Origin: an uncultured Micrococcales bacterium
GTDB taxonomy: Bacteria; Actinomycetota; Actinomycetes; S36-B12; GCA-2699445
Direction: 5' to 3'
DNA length: 9,735 nt
Assembly: GCA_903915555.1 (NCBI GenBank)
Contig: CAIWTL010000393.1
Location: forward strand, 1 to 9,735
The notes below the pieces were generated by a model that saw nothing but the letters and a program-made list of their open reading frames with translations, had not been told where the DNA came from and searched no databases. This document shows positions 6,851 through 9,735 of this stretch, in pieces; within the stretch, counting starts at the first letter, position 1, and each line of letters opens with the position of its first letter. Made by a program: the position numbers and the translations under genes.

Positions 6851-6856
6851 GCCCCT

Positions 6857-7795
6857 GTGCCCGACTCCGCTACCCATGACATGAGTTCCCCCCATCCGTC
6901 CGGCGCTCCCCCGGCCGGGGATCCGGCGGCTGCCGCCATCCGGATGATGGCGGCGAGCCCTCCGCTGCGGGATCTGGTGAGCGACGTCATCGAGGAGGGC
7001 TGGGCCCGGTGGGGGCTGCCGCGCCAGGACGTGACCGGGATTCTCGCGGCCGCCATGGATACGCCCGACGACGCGACCCGCACGGCTTTCACCGCCGCCC
7101 CCTATCTGTGCCGCCCGGACCTGGCCTTCGCCGACGGGTACGCCGCGGCCCGGGCGGCCAAGTTCGACGTCTTCGCCGATCTGATCGCCCCCCACGTGCG
7201 TCCCGGTCCGGTGTGCGACATGGGGGCCGGTGACGTCCAGCTGATCTCCCGGCTGGCGCAGCGGACGAAGTCCGGCAGTCGGTTCGTCGCCACGGACGTC
7301 TTCGGCGAGCCGCTCGACGACGGGGATGTCTCCTTCGTCCTGCAGGAGCAACCGGACCGCCTCCCGTTGGCGGACTCGTCGACAGCCACCGTGATCGCGA
7401 CGGGGATGCTCCACCACATGTCCGCCGAGGTGCGGTCGCGGCTGCTCGACGACGTCCGCAGGTGTCTGACGCCGGACGGCGCCCTGATCCTGCTGGAGGA
7501 CACCTACCCCGCCATGGACTGGCCCTCCCGGGATGACGTCGACGAGCGGTTCCAGGCGCTGTCGTCCGACGACCGCTGGGGGTTCCTCGCGGCGACCGAC
7601 TGGTGGGGCAACCGCGTCATGAAGAACCTGCCGGACGTGCCCCTGCCGTGCACCTTCCTCGATCTCGCCGGGTGGCGGGTGACGCTGGCAGGCGCGGGTC
7701 TGGCGGTGCGCAGCGCGGACTACCTCGGGGTCGTCGACTGCGGTGGCCACATGGCCACCCCCCGGTCGCTGGTCGTCGCGGAGCCCATCGGATGA
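6857..7795 (+). CDS. Class I SAM-dependent methyltransferase, substrate unknown
   Basis: 312 residues from GTG 6857. The first ~25 residues are proline- and alanine-rich and probably disordered, followed by a helical region (about 25-115) and a Rossmann methyltransferase core. Visible motifs are VCDMGAGD (119-126) as the SAM glycine loop, D147 in FVATDVFG as the acidic residue for the SAM ribose, GMLHHM (183-188) as the UbiE-like post-core motif, and LTPDGALILLEDTYP as the next strand. The C-terminal part (DWWGNRVMKN, then a WR-G-L stretch) is typical of small-molecule methyltransferases but names no substrate. Start choice: GTG 6857 follows CATACT by six bases. GTG 6800 and ATG 6881 are in-frame alternatives without Shine-Dalgarno sequences. 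It overlaps the sulfotransferase by ATGA, so the two probably act in one pathway. It diverges from egtB but is unrelated to EgtD. Confidence 0.85.
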   Translation: MPDSATHDMSSPHPSGAPPAGDPAAAAIRMMAASPPLRDLVSDVIEEGWARWGLPRQDVTGILAAAMDTPDDATRTAFTAAPYLCRPDLAFADGYAAARAAKFDVFADLIAPHVRPGPVCDMGAGDVQLISRLAQRTKSGSRFVATDVFGEPLDDGDVSFVLQEQPDRLPLADSSTATVIATGMLHHMSAEVRSRLLDDVRRCLTPDGALILLEDTYPAMDWPSRDDVDERFQALSSDDRWGFLAATDWWGNRVMKNLPDVPLPCTFLDLAGWRVTLAGAGLAVRSADYLGVVDCGGHMATPRSLVVAEPIG

Positions 7796-8673
7796 CACCC
7801 GGCCCGGAGCCCGCGGGGAGGAGGACCGAACCGCCACCGGGGGGGCTGACCGAGGACGAGTACGCGGGCATCGCCGCCGAGGTCCACGGCCTGCTGGGGG
7901 ACTGCCCGTCCGGGGCAGGCGGCATGGCGCAGTGGCTGGGAGTCCCCTACCACCGGGGCCCGGCGACGGAGCATGACGTCGTCGACGCGAGTCTCGATCA
8001 ACCCCGTCGCTCCCCGGTCCGCGCGGTGGTGCTCGCGGCCACGTACCGCAGTGGCAGCACGGTGCTGGCGGAGGATCTCATCACCGCCGGGGGCTATGGG
8101 TGGCCGGTCGAGTACTTCCAGGCGGGCGCGGAGGAGCGCCGTTTCGCTCGGTTCTCCGGTCCCGACTACCCGGGTGAGGTCATGACCCGGCGCACCGACC
8201 GCAACGGCGTCTTCGGCGTGAAGTTGTTCCCCGCTGATCTGCGCCGGGATCCCAGCCTCTGGTCGCGGCTCCCCGACCCCGTCGTCGTCCGCGTGCGGCG
8301 CCGCGACCGCGTCGGCCAGGCGGTGTCGGCGTGGCGTGCCCTCAACGGTGGCCGCTGGCGTGCTGCGGCCGGTCAACCCGCGGAGCCCCCGCCCGCCTAC
8401 GACTTCGAGTCGCTGCGCCGCCTCGTCGGACTGTTCGCGTGGGAGGACGCGTGGTGGGACACGGTCGACGGCGTGGTGTCGACGGTGTGGTTCGAGGACC
8501 TGGTGGCCGACCACGTGGGAACCGTCGGAGGCCTGCTCCGCGATCTGACGGAAGCCGGTCTCCCACCGCGACACCCGCCCGGCGATCCGCGACTCGTCCG
8601 CCAGGCCGACGCCGATTCACTCACCATGGTGGACCGCTTCATCCGTGACTACCGTGCCGCGAGCCGCGCCTGA
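7792..8673 (+). CDS. Stf0-family sulfotransferase with N-terminal extension
   Basis: 293 residues. Expected to move sulfate from PAPS to a hydroxyl of a carbohydrate or lipid acceptor. The PAPS 5'-phosphate loop is TYRSGST (84-90), followed by a GxGWPVEYF segment (101-109) that matches the G-x-x-G-x-P-x-EYF pattern of trehalose 2-sulfotransferase Stf0. GVFGVKLF and then VVVRVRRRDRVGQAVSAWRA carry the arginine-rich 3'-phosphate and helix region seen in the family. About 75 residues precede the sulfotransferase core; they contain a predicted helix and a glycine/proline-rich part that I do not recognise. The start is ATG 7792, overlapping the methyltransferase stop by four bases with GCGGAG eight bases upstream, so translation is coupled. 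The acceptor cannot be read from the sequence. Confidence 0.85.
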   Translation: MTPGPEPAGRRTEPPPGGLTEDEYAGIAAEVHGLLGDCPSGAGGMAQWLGVPYHRGPATEHDVVDASLDQPRRSPVRAVVLAATYRSGSTVLAEDLITAGGYGWPVEYFQAGAEERRFARFSGPDYPGEVMTRRTDRNGVFGVKLFPADLRRDPSLWSRLPDPVVVRVRRRDRVGQAVSAWRALNGGRWRAAAGQPAEPPPAYDFESLRRLVGLFAWEDAWWDTVDGVVSTVWFEDLVADHVGTVGGLLRDLTEAGLPPRHPPGDPRLVRQADADSLTMVDRFIRDYRAASRA

Positions 8674-8691
8674 TGCCGTGTCGGCCGGGGC

Positions 8692-8697
8692 TAGAGT
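8692..8697 (+). promoter_or_regulatory. -10 candidate for the flavoprotein gene (leaderless)
   Basis: TAGAGT lies in the 30-base gap after the sulfotransferase stop, exactly six bases before ATG 8704, with no Shine-Dalgarno in between. The arrangement is the same as at 6845-6859. The flavoprotein may therefore be transcribed on its own as well as by read-through. Confidence 0.5.
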
Positions 8698-8703
8698 CGC
8701 GGA

Positions 8704-9462
8704 ATGCTTCCTGAATCGGTCCAAGCCTTCATCGACGCCGAGATCGCCGCCAACGAGGATGACTTCAGCGGACTGCGATGTGTCGTCTTCAACGGCACAC
8801 TCCAACGATCACCCGCCGTATCCAACACCGATGCGCTCGTGGCGGTCAGCCGGCACATCATGACCTCGTTGGGGGTCACGGTGGACACCATCCGCACCGT
8901 GGATCACACGATCCCGCCGGGCGTCTGGCCCGACATGCGGGACCAGGGATACGACGTCGACGACTTCCCCGAGCTCTACCGCACCTGCGTCGAGCCGGCG
9001 GACATGATCCTGCTGGCGACCCCGATCTGGCTGGGTGACCAGTCCTCCCAGACCCGCAAGATCATCGAGCGTCTCTACGCCTACTCGGGGGAGACCAACG
9101 AGGCCACGCAGTGGGCCTACTACGGCAAGGTCGGCGGTGTCCTGATCACCGGCAACGAGGACGGCGGCAAGCACTGCGCGGCGCAGATGTTGTACGCCCT
9201 GCAGCACATCGGTTGTGTGATCCCGCCGCAGTCCGACTCCTACTGGACCGGTGAGGCGGGCCCGGGGCCCTCCTACCTCGATCTCGACGGGCAGGGCACC
9301 CGTAATCACTGGACGACCCGCAACGCCGTGTTCATGACGTGGAACATGCTCCACTTCGCGAGGATGCTGAAGGATGCCGGGGGAGTTCCCGCTTACGGCA
9401 ACCTGACCAGGAACTGGAACCTGGCCGATCCCGACCACCCCAACCCGGAGTACCGCGCCTGA
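8704..9462 (+). CDS. Flavodoxin-fold NAD(P)H-dependent oxidoreductase family protein
   Basis: 252 residues. An FMN phosphate-binding loop follows the first strand: VVFNGTLQRSPAVSNTDAL (about 27-45), in the style of NADPH-dependent FMN reductases. The second signature, LLATPIWLGDQSSQTRKIIE (from about residue 102), is the flavin-ring loop and following helix of the family. A histidine, tyrosine and tryptophan-rich C-terminal part (QSDSYWTGEAGPGPSYLDL and onward) is longer than in small flavodoxins. It should be a soluble cytoplasmic FMN protein reducing quinones, metals, nitro or azo compounds, or partner enzymes; the substrate is unknown. ATG 8704 is chosen because TAGAGT ends six bases before it. 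It lies 30 bases after the sulfotransferase on the same strand, so functional linkage is possible but not shown. Confidence 0.87.
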   Translation: MLPESVQAFIDAEIAANEDDFSGLRCVVFNGTLQRSPAVSNTDALVAVSRHIMTSLGVTVDTIRTVDHTIPPGVWPDMRDQGYDVDDFPELYRTCVEPADMILLATPIWLGDQSSQTRKIIERLYAYSGETNEATQWAYYGKVGGVLITGNEDGGKHCAAQMLYALQHIGCVIPPQSDSYWTGEAGPGPSYLDLDGQGTRNHWTTRNAVFMTWNMLHFARMLKDAGGVPAYGNLTRNWNLADPDHPNPEYRA

Positions 9463-9482
9463 CCGGTCATCGTCCGGCAGCC

Positions 9483-9593
9483 CCCTCCGGGCGGTTCGTT
9501 CCGTTGGCCGGGGGCACAGCTCGTCTCCGGGTGGTTCGTTCCGTTGGCCGGGGGCACAGCTCGTCTCCGGGTGGTTCGTTCCGTTGGCCGGGG
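9483..9593. repeat. 40-bp tandem repeat, about 2.7 copies
   Basis: Units at 9491-9530 and 9531-9570 differ at one base (GCGGTTCG against GTGGTTCG), and a third unit runs to 9593 before diverging. The tail of a preceding unit (CTCCGG) is seen at 9485-9490. Each unit contains GGTTCGTTCCGTTGGCCGGG and then GGCACAGCTCGTCTCCGG. The period of 40 is not a multiple of three, so open frames across it on the minus strand read the repeat in shifting frames and are not credible genes. Near-perfect identity suggests recent expansion by slippage or unequal crossing-over. Confidence 0.9.
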
Positions 9594-9614
9594 TTGCGGC
9601 CCCTCGACACAGAC

Positions 9615-9688
9615 GCGACCGAACAGGACGCACGTGACCGTTGCTGCAGTCGCATCCCACCGAAACAGTCGCATGCGACTGTTTCGGT
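9615..9688 (+). repeat. 74-bp palindromic dispersed element, copy C
   Basis: Starts GCGACCG at 9615 and ends GTTTCGGT at 9688, the same length as copies A and B. By eye it is about 69% identical to B, with no gaps. It carries the most intact palindrome: 9659-9688 is a perfect 30-bp inverted repeat with 15-base arm ACCGAAACAGTCGCA. Where copy A has G-C in the arm next to the core, copy C has A-T, so pairing is kept despite base change. It lies 152 bases after the flavoprotein stop. Confidence 0.8.
9659..9688. terminator. 30-bp perfect palindrome, possible bidirectional terminator
   Basis: The RNA of either strand would form a stem of up to about 13 pairs with a minimal loop. No T-run follows on either side, so it is not a classical intrinsic terminator, although actinobacterial hairpins without U-tails have been proposed to terminate. 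A DNA-level role (cruciform or protein binding) is equally open. A 10-bp palindrome GTGGGCCCAC follows at 9697-9706. Confidence 0.35.
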
Positions 9689-9735
9689 AACGGGGGTGGG
9701 CCCACTCAAGGAAGACCGTTCCCACCCGACCACCA

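Noticed and set aside
6668..7837. 389-residue minus-strand frame opposite the methyltransferase
   Set aside because: It is antisense to a gene with clear SAM-binding motifs, has no family features and spans the promoter region.
9483..9593. Repeat array considered as a CRISPR
   Set aside because: The 40-bp units abut directly with no unique spacers, and there are no cas genes.
9393..9733. Minus-strand open frames across the 40-bp repeats and copy C
   Set aside because: The 40-base period shifts the frame at each unit, the translations are repeat-derived, and they run antisense through repeats and the flavoprotein end; no ribosome binding site is seen.

Overview
The window is high-GC DNA with strongly G/C-ending codons, leaderless-type starts (a -10 hexamer 6-7 bases before the start codon), an ergothioneine biosynthesis block and a Stf0-type sulfotransferase. 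Together these point to an actinomycete, probably Mycobacteriales-like; I cannot name the genus. Eight complete protein genes and the tail of a ninth are supported.

Layout: (1) 2-133, C-terminal end of a + strand gene. (2) 134-731, a 598-base gene-free region holding a 31-bp tandem array (224-316) and two inverted copies of a 74-bp palindrome-bearing element (326-399 minus, 549-622 plus). (3) 732-1442, a hemolysin III/PAQR-type membrane protein whose start codon lies inside an 11-bp-arm inverted repeat. (4) 1529-2065, a secreted four-cysteine protein of unknown function. (5) 2180-3301, alanine dehydrogenase. (6) On the minus strand, converging on ald, a tightly overlapping egtB-egtD-egtE operon (6678 down to 3308). 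(7) Diverging from egtB, a class I methyltransferase (6857-7795) coupled by ATGA to a Stf0-family sulfotransferase (7792-8673), then a flavodoxin-fold protein with its own apparent leaderless promoter (8704-9462). (8) 9463-9735, gene-free, with a 40-bp tandem array and a third copy of the 74-bp element ending in a 30-bp perfect palindrome.

Functionally, EgtD (histidine to hercynine), EgtB (O2-dependent C-S bond formation to the sulfoxide) and EgtE (PLP C-S lyase releasing ergothioneine) form most of the pathway. Neither egtA (gamma-glutamylcysteine ligase) nor egtC (glutamine-amidotransferase-like hydrolase) is in the window, although the EgtB arginine pair thought to bind gamma-glutamylcysteine appears kept. 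The divergent methyltransferase-sulfotransferase pair has no recognisable substrate and shares the 178-bp promoter region with egtB. It is the least explained coding part of the window. The most striking non-coding signal is the 74-bp element, present three times with constant length and a covarying palindromic end.
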